From positions 1 to 64,000 of the forward strand of contig BDSI01000223.1 in NCBI GenBank assembly GCA_003117195.1: 64,000 nt of DNA. Reading direction: 5' to 3'. Every line of letters begins with the position of its first letter. Positions within the stretch are counted from its first letter, which is position 1. A program made the translations under genes and the position numbers. Origin of the DNA: Eudorina sp. 2006-703-Eu-15 (taxonomy: Eukaryota; Chlorophyta; Chlorophyceae; Chlamydomonadales; Volvocaceae). Under the pieces are notes generated by a model. It saw only the letters and a program-made list of their open reading frames with translations, searched no databases and was not told where the DNA came from. Shown piece by piece: positions 43,333 through 54,900 of the stretch.

Positions 43333-43728
43333 TGTGTGAGAGTGGCAAACCAGCCATGGTGTCCTCGGGCAGTGCTGCCATCCGGAAGTGCGCCCACATG
43401 AGCCGCTGGAGTTCGCTGACCACCTGGGTGACGACAGCGTCGGAAGGGCAGGGCTCAGCGCCGGCCGCCTGGTGGTGACACCAGACGGCCCACAGCCAGG
43501 TGGCCCTAAGAGCAGTCCAGAGGGTTTGCAGACCCGGGCTGGTTGGGTACTGGTCCCAGGCGGCCGCCCAGTCTCCCAGCAGCAGCTCAACGCTTGTCAT
43601 CGGGGGCCCGGGCCCCCCTGTGATTGCCCCCCAGAGGGCCGCGAGCCACTCGCGGGCGCCCGTGTACGCCGGGCAGGCCGCAAAGATGTGGGTCAAGCTG
43701 TCCAAGCACGGTTCCGGCTGCCGCCGCC

Positions 43729-43764
<36 letters not shown>

Positions 43765-43783
43765 GCCGTTGGTGGCACGGTGG

Positions 43784-43796
43784 GTTTTTTTTTTTT
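43784..43796 (-). mobile_element. Poly(A)-only insertion with 10-bp TSD
   Basis: G plus 12 T between perfect GGCACGGTGG duplications (43774-43783 and 43797-43806). This is the clearest case of the class, because a 10-bp perfect duplication is hard to explain by slippage. Confidence 0.88.
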
Positions 43797-44006
43797 GGCA
43801 CGGTGGCTGCAGGCGGCCCGGTCCGGCCGGCCTTTGCTTGCGAGATACAGGCCGCACGGGAGCCGGGCATGCTGCAACCGCCACACCAGGGCCTTGGCCC
43901 GGTTGCTGGCCGGGCTGTCCCATAGGCGCTGCCAGGTCCTGTGCTTGTGGGCCGCCGTGGGTGCCTCCAATCCCGGCGGGCCCTGGGGTCCCGGCGGGTC
44001 TGGTGG

Positions 44007-44422
44007 TTTTTTTTTTTTTGTTTTTTCTGAAGGAACCAGGACTCGGGACGGGGTGCCTTTCTTTATGTTGTCTGGCGGTCCTCTGATGCTGCCACTACTC
44101 CACGAGCGGCTAGCGGGCCGGGCTTCTGGGCGTCTCCACAGGCCAGCTGGATGACTTAGGTGGGTGAGAGTCTTGTAAACCTCCAGACGGGACAGGGACG
44201 GGTGGGCACCCTCCTTCTCGTCACACCCCTGACAACTTGCTAGTGGCTGGGGTCGATCCCAGGACCTCCCGGGGGTAATTGCGAGGTTTCCCTGTTGCCA
44301 GCCAAAGCGCCTCATTGTCACCTTCTGGGGGTGCTGGTAAGTTCGTATCGTCCCCGGTAGGACTTGAACCCGGGTCACCCGGGCCAAATGTTGTGCCTTA
44401 ACATTTGGTGTCGGAACTTACC
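44007..44422 (-). mobile_element. SINE-A, near full-length
   Basis: Runs from poly(T) to GTCGGAACTTACC, i.e. the complete element with both tRNA-like heads on the minus strand. It agrees with the reference copy at 13913-14325, with few differences. Confidence 0.88.
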
Positions 44423-44600
44423 AGGTACTGCCGGTGGGTCCGGCGGTTCGGGCAGGACAGCTGCGGCCAGCGGTCCGGGCGGGTCGGGTAAGCCAGGCGG
44501 GTCCAGCGGGGCCAGCTGGTCCGGCAGGTCCGGCGGGCTTCCTTGCCATGGCGCGCTGGGGTGGGGGTTGCTGAAGGTGGAGGGCCCAGCCGTCGAGTGA

Positions 44601-44865
44601 CCACTGCTACACCCATCACATAGCACGCAAGCCTGCCAGCGCCTGCCCTGTCCTCCAAATACGGTAACACACATCACACATGCATACACACTACGGTTGG
44701 AGGTGGGCGAATGCGGAGCCCCTGGTCGGTGCTGACGATACTACGCTCCCAGGGGTGGTTGAGTCCACTGCTTGCAACACGACATGTCGATGTGGCCTAG
44801 TCGAGTGAGCGACATCGATTAGCTGCAAACCCGCCACCGCCGTCTGACTACGTGGCTAGCCCGAC
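44601..44865. other. Unassigned spacer
   Basis: About 265 bp between the LINE cluster and element X. No repeat family or coding sequence was recognised. Confidence 0.4.
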
Positions 44866-45757
44866 CTTTTTGGGCGGGGCCCCAGCGCGAAGCGCGTTCG
44901 GGGGCCCCGCCCCCTAGGATGTCCGCCGTGTGTCCGTTACGGCAAAACGTTAATTATCCGCTATACTAATTCGCTATGTTTGTCATATTGATTGTCCTCT
45001 ATTGCAAGGTAACTTTGGTTTGGCTGAAAAAAATTCTTTTGCGCACAAACGGTCAAAGTAAAGCTCATGGACCCGGGTCAACGTCCACCCAACGCCTCTC
45101 GCGCTCATATTTGTTTCAACGGGTGCCGCGTGATGAATGCTTGGATTACAAGCAGGCGGCGCGTGCTAAATTGAACTTCCATAGTGTTCTGATGTTTGAA
45201 CATCAAGATGCCACCAACATCAAGATTTGCCTTTCTGTCTTGCCAGATGAATACAAATCAACAATATGTATTAAATCAAAATTTCAAGATGCAAAGGGAT
45301 AGCATACCGAGTACCAACGAGTTCGATGGCCGAAGTCCGGGTCTCACCGCGGCTTTTTCGCACCCTGTTTTTGCCTTATATTTGCTATTTAACAAACTTT
45401 TAGAGGTTCACGTCTGCTGCGGGCGTGCAACTGAAGGGCTGCATGCTTGCCGACGGACCAAATAACTACAGTTTCACGTTAAAACAAGAATGTTTCAAGC
45501 TTGCTTTTTGATATGTGCTTGACAGCAGACGGATGTGGTTGTGCAGAGGCGTCTAGCGTTACGATAATAATGCAGGTTGGTTTCGGGGCTACCCGACCTG
45601 CTTGAGCTTGCTCAATCTATGCACGCCGATCCACCTCCAACATCAACGACACCATCAATGGCACCCTTTCACTCTCTCACACTCTTGCGCGGTAACAGAG
45701 TTTCCGTTCTAAAGCAAGCGGCATGTACGGCTTCAAGGAAGCCGACCCCCTACTTGT
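44866..45757. mobile_element. Element X, right copy (inverted)
   Basis: Inverted and diverged copy of 11757-12775, with many substitutions and small gaps. It starts with the GGGCGGGGCCCC...GGGGCCCCGCCC palindrome and ends GAAGCCGACCCCCTACTTGT. It lacks the 27-bp block containing GGGGCCCCGCCC that the left copy has near its far end, and the (CA)n. The two copies bracket nearly the whole youngest part of the LINE cluster. Confidence 0.65.
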
Positions 45758-45796
45758 CCTCTATCTCTATCCCGGACATGCTTTCGCTAGCTGGGG
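45758..45796. other. Sequence immediately upstream of the NLR-like gene
   Basis: Short gap between element X and the proposed start codon. No TATA-like or other promoter motif stands out. If the start at 45797 is right, the promoter must lie partly within element X. Confidence 0.25.
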
Positions 45797-45913
45797 ATGA
45801 CTGACCCTCCCAATGCTGCGCAGTCTCTTGCCGGGACCGGGGAGCGGGGACCGTTGCCGAGGTCCCAGGTACACAGCGGAGAATACGGAGCACAACAGCC
45901 AAGGCTAGCGCAG
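45797..45913 (+). CDS. NLR-like gene, candidate first exon
   Basis: An ATG frame of 39 codons ending exactly at CAG|GTAAGT, a consensus 5' splice site, in phase 0. The intron that follows would be about 1.3 kb, unusually long for this gene. No domain is present. An alternative is translation starting at the ATG at 47532. Confidence 0.4.
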
Positions 45914-48900
45914 GTAAGTTTTGCGGCTAAACCCCATAAGCACGCCCTGCGACCCCGCGCGAGTGACACCTCTCGACACCTATCAACACATATACGGCGG
46001 GTCTGGCGCGGTTTCCAGGAGAGGCAATCCTGGCGCGCTGGTAACCTGGCCGGTGTTGGCCGGTATGGCTGCATGACACCACCCCCCCCGCGGGTGATGG
46101 AGGATGGAGGCGCCTACGAGCTATCTGGGCTCGTTGGAACACCCGGTCGGGTCCACCTTGAAACGGTTTAAACGGTTACTACTTTATCAGCGCTTCATTC
46201 CCATATCATCACAGCCACGCATACCTATGCAAGCCAGTCTATTCAGTACATGATTCAGTATCCGGCATGTAGCGGCAAACAAGGCAAGTATCTGTGTATC
46301 GCAACCACCGTTAGTTTCCGTCCCTCCCCTCGGCGCCTTTTCCCATGCCACGCAGGATGAAAGCCACGCCCAAAAGTCAGGTGCAGTCATGGCCCTCTCT
46401 GTGCAAATGACGCCACGGCTGATAGCCACGGCTGATAGCCACGGCTGATATGCCGTTTATGCACTGGGCCGGCGTATGAGGTATAACTTCAGGAAGGTTT
46501 TGGCGGCACGTCAACTGCGGAGCGACTGTGGAAATGTTCGCCGATGTCGTTCAGATAGTTCGTTAACAGGCACGGCACCGACGAAGACACATGTACGTCT
46601 ACTTTTGCTTGTATGACCGGATCCGCGCGGTTGATCCGATACAGGGAATAACTTGCACACTCAGATCACATGTGTGAGAACAACTGGGAACGACTTTGCA
46701 TAGACAGCTGCAGGAAGCACGTGGAGCCGGTCAGGTAGCTCGATTCACTGTATAGGGTATTGCGCATGGAACGAAATCATAGGCACTCGACCGTAGCATC
46801 GGGTTGCAAGACGCAAATCACAGAGGTTCATGGCGGTTGCGAAACGCAAAAGCTTCGCAGGGTGAAGAATCTCGGAGGACGCAAATACTGCAATTGCAAA
46901 CGCGAGAGAGAATGAACATCCTCTCATTATCTAATACAAAAATGGTGAAATGTGCATCATAAGACTGTATAGTTTTGGGAGCAAAACCCAACAGGGGTGC
47001 GTACGGCGCGTCGTAATGTACAAAAGAGTCTCAAAGATTTTACGCCGTCAATATTGCATTCCGCTTTTATTAAAGATGTGGCTACGTAAAGTATCCTAAT
47101 GTTGCTTGGTCTCAACTTGCGGCGTTCAAGAAATGGGTTGCACCGCTTCTGTGCCTTCTCGGTCTCATGGAAATAAGGTACATCGTGCATATATTTGAAT
47201 AAATATGACTTATATGATGAAGTAGTTAGGGACGGTTGCCGCTCGAACGGACTTCGAAGCCATCACACCGAGTGCTGCGCAGGTTGTCCCTGACGATGGA
47301 GTAACCGCGCTTAGCGGCAATTGCAGCGAAGGTGGATCGACGACGGACAAGGCGGGCAAGGTCCCCCTATCAGCGGGGTCATATATCGGGCTGTGCAGCA
47401 GCAAGAGCGACAAATCAGCAGCTGTCTCACCCAGGCCACGGCTCAAAGTAGGTATCCCATGAAGGACGTAACGCAGAGTCTTCGCAAACTCCTCTTTGCC
47501 GTACAAACTGCTGCTTGCGCCCCCGCAGATCATGAGACTGAGAGGCTCAGGGAAAGACAGACAGGAGTCTGACAAGCATTCCGGGGAGAATTTGTCCTCC
47601 GCCCGGACCCCCGACTTCCCCACGCTGGCGAAAGACAGCCGCAAGGACAGCCAAAAAACGAGTCTGGAGGGGCCCGAGTCCTCGGCACCCAGCTGCTCTG
47701 GGTCCATAACGACGGGGATTAAGGCTGCAGAAGTGGCCGACACCGCATGCGCAGTTCCGGGTGCAACAGACTGTCCTGACCGCTCCTCGGACACCGACAA
47801 AGAGGGAGCGACGACGGACAGCGCAGGTGAGGCTCTGCAGGTCTGCCGTACAGCGCAGTTCCGGCAATCATTTTTCGAACAGTGCACTACCCCACCAGGA
47901 CAGGGAACACCGATGCGTGACATCAGGGTCAAAGGCGTGGCGGTTCGGTAACTGGGCGGCGCATTGCCGTGACTGCGTGTGTGGCAGTTCGTCTGACCAA
48001 ACCGCAACGACCAGCCGGTCGTGAGCCGCTGGCCCAGGTCATGACACAGAGAGCCGAGGAGGAGGAGGAGGGAAAGGCTGGTGCCGCTCGTTCCGCCGAT
48101 GTTGCCTGCGTGCACATCTTAGCGATGTATCCAACGATCCGTACTGTACGGCCGCTGCGTCTGATATTGCCCACCCCATCGGTTGTAAGACCCCTTCCCC
48201 CTGCCTTCCCTCCCTTTCCCACCCCACACCTGCCCAACCCGCTCTCCCGCCGCCGCGCCCCAGCCGCCGATGCGGCGCTGCCCCCCGCTAACCCCTTGGC
48301 AGTCGCACGGTTGGGCGTCACCCTGCGGGGGCTGCGCAAGCTGTATGAAGCGCTGCGGATTCGCTTCGGGCCGCAACGTCTTTGGGCCATGAGTACCGAG
48401 GAGCTGGTGCGGCAGTGGGTCCTAGAGGTGACGGCCGAGCGGCGCTGCCGCCTCCTGGAGCTGCCGGGCCTCTTGGACCCCACCGATGTGGCGCAACCGA
48501 CCTACTTCATCAGCCACGCGTGGCAGAATCGCGCAGGTCTCCTGTTCGAGTCCGTGCTAGGACATTACCTCCTGGCAGGTGCGGCCGCCGCCGCGGTGGA
48601 CACGGGCGCCGCCGCGGCGGCGGCGGCGGCGGCTGGCGGCTGCAGCGTGTGGATCGACCTGCTGGCGGTCAATCAGCACGACGGCACGGTCGAGCGTAAG
48701 CTAGATCTGGATCTGGCGGCAGTGGACGCTGTCGTACGGGCCTGTACGGGGGGCACGATCGCGGTGACGGACCTGGCGGCGGGCGTGAACCCGGCGAGTC
48801 GCGCCTGGTGCCTGTACGAATGGGCCACCACGCTCGAAACCCACGGCCCCGAGGCGCTGCACGCGCAGCTCGACCCGTACGAACGCTCGTCCATCATCAG

Positions 48901-51900
48901 TGGGCTGGATGTACGGCAGGCCGAATGCAGAAGCCCCGTCGACAAGGCCATGATCCTTGCCTCCGTCGCGGCTTCGGGCAGATCGGTGGAGACGTTCAAC
49001 ACGTGGCTGCGACTGCAGCTGCTTTTGCAGCCTCTGTCATACAGGGAGGACCTGCGGCGACGAGCGGCGCCGCCCGCGGCCGCCTCGCGGCGGGTGGGGC
49101 TGCCGCCGCTGGCGGCAGAGCCGCCGCCGCCGACGCCCCGGACCGCCCCCGTCACCCGCTGGGACTTGTCCCCCATCCGCGGCTGGCTGGCGGCGGGCGA
49201 GGGCGGGCCCCGCGTGCTGTGCCTGCTAGGCGGCTCTGGGGAGGGCAAGTCCACGCTGTGTTCGGCGCTGTGCGACCCGGACACGGGGATGCTCCGGCCG
49301 GGCAGCGAGGGCGGCGGTGTGGTGGCTGCGCACCACTTTGTGCGCTTTAGCGACCGGCGGCGGCAGGAGCCGCTGCGGATCGTCAAGAGCCTAGCGTACC
49401 AACTGGCGGAGGGGTGGGTCGGGGATTGCTGGGCGGGAGGGGGCCCGCAGCGATTGCAGAACCCGGGAAGGGGAGTTTTGGGGGGGGTCGGGGCGGGACG
49501 GGGCGAGGCAGGGCGCGGCGGGGAGGGGCGGAAACCGGAAAGAGGGAGGCATTGAGCTGCAGCGGGGACAGTTGCCGCGGTGGTACTGGGCGGCCAGGCA
49601 TCACCACTCGCCGGCGCCGGCTGCCTACCTATCCCCCCTCAGACCGCCTCCAACCTTATCCGTGTGCCTCGCCATGTGGGCGCGCGCAGGCTGCCCCTAA
49701 TGGCCAACTACCTCCTCCAGCTGGACGCGGCGGAGATGGCTCAGCTGCCCGCGGACGGCTCGGCGGCGTTTGTGGAGCTGCTGCTGCGGCCGCTCAGCGC
49801 CGGAGTGGGGGCCGGGCAGGTGGGGGCCGGTCCCGGGGCCCTGCCTCCCGCGGCATGAACCCACGCACACGGACCTGCCCCCCCGCTGCACCCCCCCTTT
49901 CCCTCTCCCTCCCCCCAGTCGCTCAGTCGTAGGCGCGTTGCGGCGTGTGTTGATGGGGCCTTCGTCAGTGGTCAGTGTACTTCTCTCTGCCTGACCCTGA
50001 CGCTCAAGCGGACTACCCAATGCGAGCCGTACGGCGCTCGCCCGGAAACTCCCCGAATGTCCCAACCGCTCCAACCAACAACCGGCACCCCCAACCGTCA
50101 CCCCTATGTCACCCCCTCCCTCCCCCCGCCAGGTGGTCCTCCTGATCGACGGGCTGGACGAGGCGGATCCGCCCGCCCCTCCCGGCCCCTCGTCACAGCA
50201 GCCCCTGCTGCCCGTGTCCCCCCGCCGGCTGCCCGCGCCGCTGCCCGGCACCGACGCGGCGGCGGCACTGCTGCTGTCGCCCTCGGCCCGCGGCGGCGCG
50301 AGCCGGGCGCATCTTCTGCCGCCTGCCACGCCCACCGGCGGGGTGGGTCCGGGGCCGGTGGCGGCACCGCTGCCCGTGTGCGGCAACAAAGTGGTCCAGC
50401 TACTAGCGAAGCAGCTGCGCGCGTTGCCCCGTTCCGTTCGATTCATCGTGTCGACCGACCCAGGGGCCATGGGCGGCCACGTGCGGGCCGCACTCGACCG
50501 CGCCTTCGCCGACTGCGGCGGCGTGTCGTATCTGACACCGCAGCAGCTGCGCTGCCGGCCGCCGCCGCCGCCGCCGTTGGCCGACGGCGATGCCGCCGCC
50601 GCCGCCGCTGGGACGCCGACCGGCCGCGGGGCCGGCGGCGGCACGGGCGTGTTGTTGTATCATACGGTCATGAACGAGTGTCTGGGCGGCGGCGGCTCCG
50701 CCGCCGCCGCCGCCGCCACGACTGCGGCGGCAGGACCTGGGGGGCCGAAGCCGCCGCCGGCCGCCAAACCCGTCCTGCCGCCGCTCTCCGCCGCCACGGT
50801 TGCCGACCTGCACGTCGCCTACTCGCAGCTCTTCTCCACGGGCATGTCCAGGTTAGGCAAGTCGGACCAGGACGCGGTCCGGGCGCTGCTGGAGGTGCTG
50901 CTGGCCGCCCAGGAGCCGCTGCCCGTGTCGCTCCTCGCGGCCATGGGCCTGGCGGGGGCGCTTCACCTGCTGCCCGGATATCGGGTGCTCATCGCCGGGC
51001 CGCCGGGGCCGGCGGGCGGGGGGGACGACGAGTGCGACGGCGGATTGCTGGTGACCGGGGAGCACGGGCCTCAGGGGACGACGAGTCGGAGCGCATCCCG
51101 AGCGGCGTCGAGCGTCGACGCCAGCAGCAACGGGGACTCGCCGAGCAGCAGCAGCAGCCGGTTGAAGGCCTCGCCGGAGGGGCAACACACGGTGCGCATC
51201 CTGCACAAGTCACTGTCGGAGTGGCTGGCCGACCCGCGGGTCAGTGGCGCCCTCCTGGCCATCTCGCCGCCCCGCGGTCACGCGCGTCTCGCGCGCCAGC
51301 TGCTGTCGCAGGTGTCCGCAGCCGCCGCCCCAGCGGCGTCCTTCCTGCCGGCGGCGGCTGCGGACGGTGGAGGCGGAGGCGCCGGTCGGGGGCCAACCTG
51401 TCGCCCCCTCTCGCCGTACGTCCTCAAATACCTCGTACGGCACCTCGTGGCCGGCGGCGACCGCGACGCGCTGGACTCGCTGCTTTCCCAGCAGTACAGC
51501 TACCTCGCTGCCGTACTTGGTCGCGGCCTGGGTCGGTCACTGGTGCGGGACCTGCTGTCCCTCCCTGCGCCGGGCCCGCTCGTGTGCGACGTGCTGCGGT
51601 GGCTGCCGTCGCAGCAGAATGTGTTGGTGGGCACCTTGACGGGCGAGGACGTGCTCGCGAACCTGCTGCAGCACTGCCCGGTGGGCACGGCGGCGTTCCG
51701 GACGGCGCAGGAGCGGCTCCTGGCGGAGGCGGCGCAGGCGGGGCGGCCCAGGTGGCGGCTGCGGCACGGACTGGGGCTGCCGCATGCCTGGCCGGCGTTG
51801 CGGGGCGTGCTGCAGGTGCGTGGTAGGCCTAAGGGGATTGGGGGTGGGTTCAGGAAAATGGTTGACACATTGGGGTTGGGAGTGTAGTGAGGAGGCCATG

Positions 51901-54900
51901 CATTGGGATGTGGCTGGGTAGCGGGGTGGTGGGCCCGCGCAGATGGTTGTGCATACCTGTGGGATTGGAGAGGCGGGACGACAGCAATCCCTGATGTGAC
52001 AAGATGTGAGGTGTACCTGTATACGACATGATCCGATAGTACGACATGTACGCCCGTCCCACCTGCATACGGCATGGACGTCTGCTGTTCGCTGCTGACT
52101 TGCGCGCAGGGCCACAGTCAGCTGGTGATGGCGGTGGCCTGGAGCCCGGACGGCCGCACACTGGCCAGCGGCAGCGGCGACTCCACGGTCCGGCTGTGGG
52201 AGGCGGCCAGTGGCGAGTGCATCGCCCTCCTTGAGGTGAGTTGGGACCACAGGGGCTCGAGCCCAATACCTGGTACCTCTCCCCGCCCCATGCGCTCGAT
52301 GTCCTGCCTCCCTCCTCCCTGCGCCACAGGGCGGCCGCGCAGGCGGACCCGCGCGGGATTGCGCCGCCGCCTGTCCTCAACCTAGCCGCGCACACACCCC
52401 ACCCTTCCTGCTCCAGGGTTGCCTTTGTTCGTTTCGTCCATGTAAGGTTTTATCAATGATAAAGTATCACTCTTTCAAACCTACGGACTCCACGCCCGTT
52501 GGAAGCCGTTCTGGTGAACCTTCCGCGGCCGCCAACCCCGCCCCCATGTTTGTCATCCCCTCATCCCCTCATCATCCCCAGGGCCACTCGAGCGACGTCC
52601 AGACGGTGGCCTGGAGCCCCAGCGGCGGGGCGCTGGCCAGCGGCAGCAACGACGGCACCGTACGGCTGTGGGACATGGCCACGGGGGACTGCGTGGCCGT
52701 GCTGGCGCTGGTGGGTATCCGCACCGGGGGGGGGCTGGCAGGGAGGAAGGCAGGAAGGCCAGGGCTTCCGAAGGCGAGGGGTTGCCGCCAGCGCTCTGGA
52801 TGTCGCGGAGTACAGTGAGGGGAATCAGCCGTACCCTCCAGTCCTTAACGCAGGGCAGGTGTCCCTGGAGCCTCTGGGAGAGATCGCTCCCTCCCTGCTG
52901 CCTGCCGCCGTCTGCAGGTTCGGGCTGCGGCCATGGGTTGCACCGACGGGGAACAGTCCCTCGGGCTACCAGGGGCCCGGGGGCGGGGGGGGGGAGGGGG
53001 GAAAGGGAGGGAGGGCCGTCAGACAGGGCAGGCGGTCTTGCGCCGCCTCGGCGCCTTCCAAGCTCGTCCCCCGGCTGTACACTGTCTGTCCGTCCATGAC
53101 CGCCCCTACCCTCCGACCCTCCGGTTGCAGGGCCAGCAGTCCGGAGAGGAAGTCCGCAGCGTTGCCTGGAGCTGTGACGGGCGGGCTCTTGCCAGTGGCA
53201 GCAACCTGGGGGAGGTCCGGGTGTGGGACGCGGCGAGCGGCGAGTGCGTCCTGGCGCTGGAGGTCAGCAGGGGGGGGGGAGAGGAGCGCGGCGGGGCCCG
53301 GGGTGGGGGACGGGGGGGGACGGGACGGCGGCCTTGGGAGGTGCGGGCTGCGAGGTTGATGGGACGGATGGGACACGGCGGATTGCTGGTGGTTTTGAGT
53401 GTTCACCGTTGGTAGGACAGGAGTGCGGCCTTGCAAGACAGTGCGGGCTCTGCGAACAACGGCTCACACCCAACCCAAGTATATCTGCACCCGGGCTCGG
53501 TCGGGCGGGTTCCTTTTCTAAACACCCAGAATGACTGACGGGTCCGCGGACCAGTGATGCGGGATGAGCCGCCGCCAGAGCTGCGTCGGTGGGCGCTTGT
53601 CGACAGGCTCCCTGAGGCTTAGCCGGGCGGATACGGTCGCGTTTGCCAGCCGGTGCGGTCCGCTGATCCATTCTACTGGTGCACAAGCCACGATAATCGA
53701 GTGCGCGTCCACTGACCCCGTTGTCGGCGGGCGCGTTGGGGCTCGGCTGGTGGGCTGATAATGCCACGGTTGCCAGCCGCTGGGGGTGCGCTGACCCTGA
53801 CCCTGACACCGACCCTGATACTGACACTGACCCGTGGGCCATGTCCAACCGACGCCGCAATGATGGGAGAGCGGGAGCGATGGGCGCGACGCTGAGATTG
53901 GATCAGGACCCAGCTCCGAAGAAAATGCATTGTGTGTCAATCCGTTGCCGTACATGCAGGGCCACGTGGATGCCGTCCTCAGCGTGTCGTGGAGCCCGCG
54001 GGGTGGCGTCCTGGCCAGTGGTGGCGAGGACGAGACCGTACGGCTATGGCACCCCGCCAGCGGGCAGTGCACCGCCACGATGCTGGTGAGGCCCACAGGG
54101 GCAAGCGGGTCGTAGGGGGGGGAGGGGGGGGAGATGGGGGGGCTGTGCACCGACCGTATTCGTGTGCCGAATTCGTGTGCCGTCGGGGCTGTCCATCGTT
54201 GGCTGGGTTGACTGACGTACATGCGTGTACGACCGAAGAACGCGGTGCTGTACACCCCCACGAGGCCGCGCGTCTGCGTACGTCGGTGATGGTTCCAGTC
54301 CGCGGGCTCCTCTCCTCTCCGTTCGGGCGTACTGTCCTGCCCTGCCCGACCTCGTCCTGCGGGAGAGGGAGGGAGGGAGTTGGGGGGGCTTGGCGTGGGC
54401 GAGGGGGGCCGGGGGCGTCGAGGTGTGAGCCATGAGGGTCTCGAGGCTCGGTGGACTCCAAGGGCGGGTAAGGAAAGGTTTCAGAGCCGCGACCCGCGAA
54501 GCTGAAAGCCCCGTGCCCGTGCACTGCCACTCTCCCCGCCCCCTCCCCCCCGCCCGCCCCCCGCACAGGGCCACTCGGGCTGCGTCCGCAAGGTGGCCTG
54601 GCACCCGGACGGCCGCACCCTGGCCAGCGGCAGCGACGACGCGACCATCCGGCTGTGGGACACCTCGAGCGGCGAATGCGTCTCCACCCTGGAGGTGAGG
54701 GGGGTGAGGTGGCCCATGACAGCCTCCATGACAGCCTCCATGACAGCCTCCATGACAGCCTCCAGGCTGTATTGGAAGTGGCTGTACTGCGGATATGGCG
54801 CCTCTTGTGCCTCGAGCCCTGTCCTCGCGCAGCAACCGCAGACCCACCACGGCTGCGCCGGAGGCTTCTTGACCCCAGGCCGCGGACGGCAGGTGGCCTC

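Larger units (their letters stand above)
43333..44600 (-). pseudogene. Diverged LINE-A-related ORF2 copy
   Basis: A minus-strand ORF2 C-terminal fragment clearly related to LINE-A but differing at many positions: CLDSLTHIFAACPAYTGAREWLAALW, an uninterrupted CAG-type Gln tract, and AAGAEPCPSDAV. It represents an older or sister subfamily at the right edge of the cluster. A poly(T) insertion (43784-43796) and a near-complete SINE-A (44007-44422) split it. The last part (44423-44600) encodes a Pro-rich linker. Confidence 0.85.

Noticed and set aside
2631..44600. CRISPR array or other prokaryotic defence repeats
   Set aside because: Repeats are long, poly(A)-tailed, TSD-flanked retroelements with RT coding sequence; there is no spacer periodicity.
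44866..44940. Helitron 3' end (GC-rich hairpin followed by CTAG)
   Set aside because: Both element X copies share sequence well beyond the CTAG, so it is not a terminus.
47210..48115. Minus-strand 301-codon open frame
   Set aside because: Overlaps plus-strand segments that have matching splice sites and phases with the NLR-like gene. No domain was recognised in the minus-strand translation.
53787..53832. CCCTGA-like repeats here and at 63117-63140 as interstitial telomere sequence
   Set aside because: Short, degenerate and intronic; not the TTTTAGGG type.
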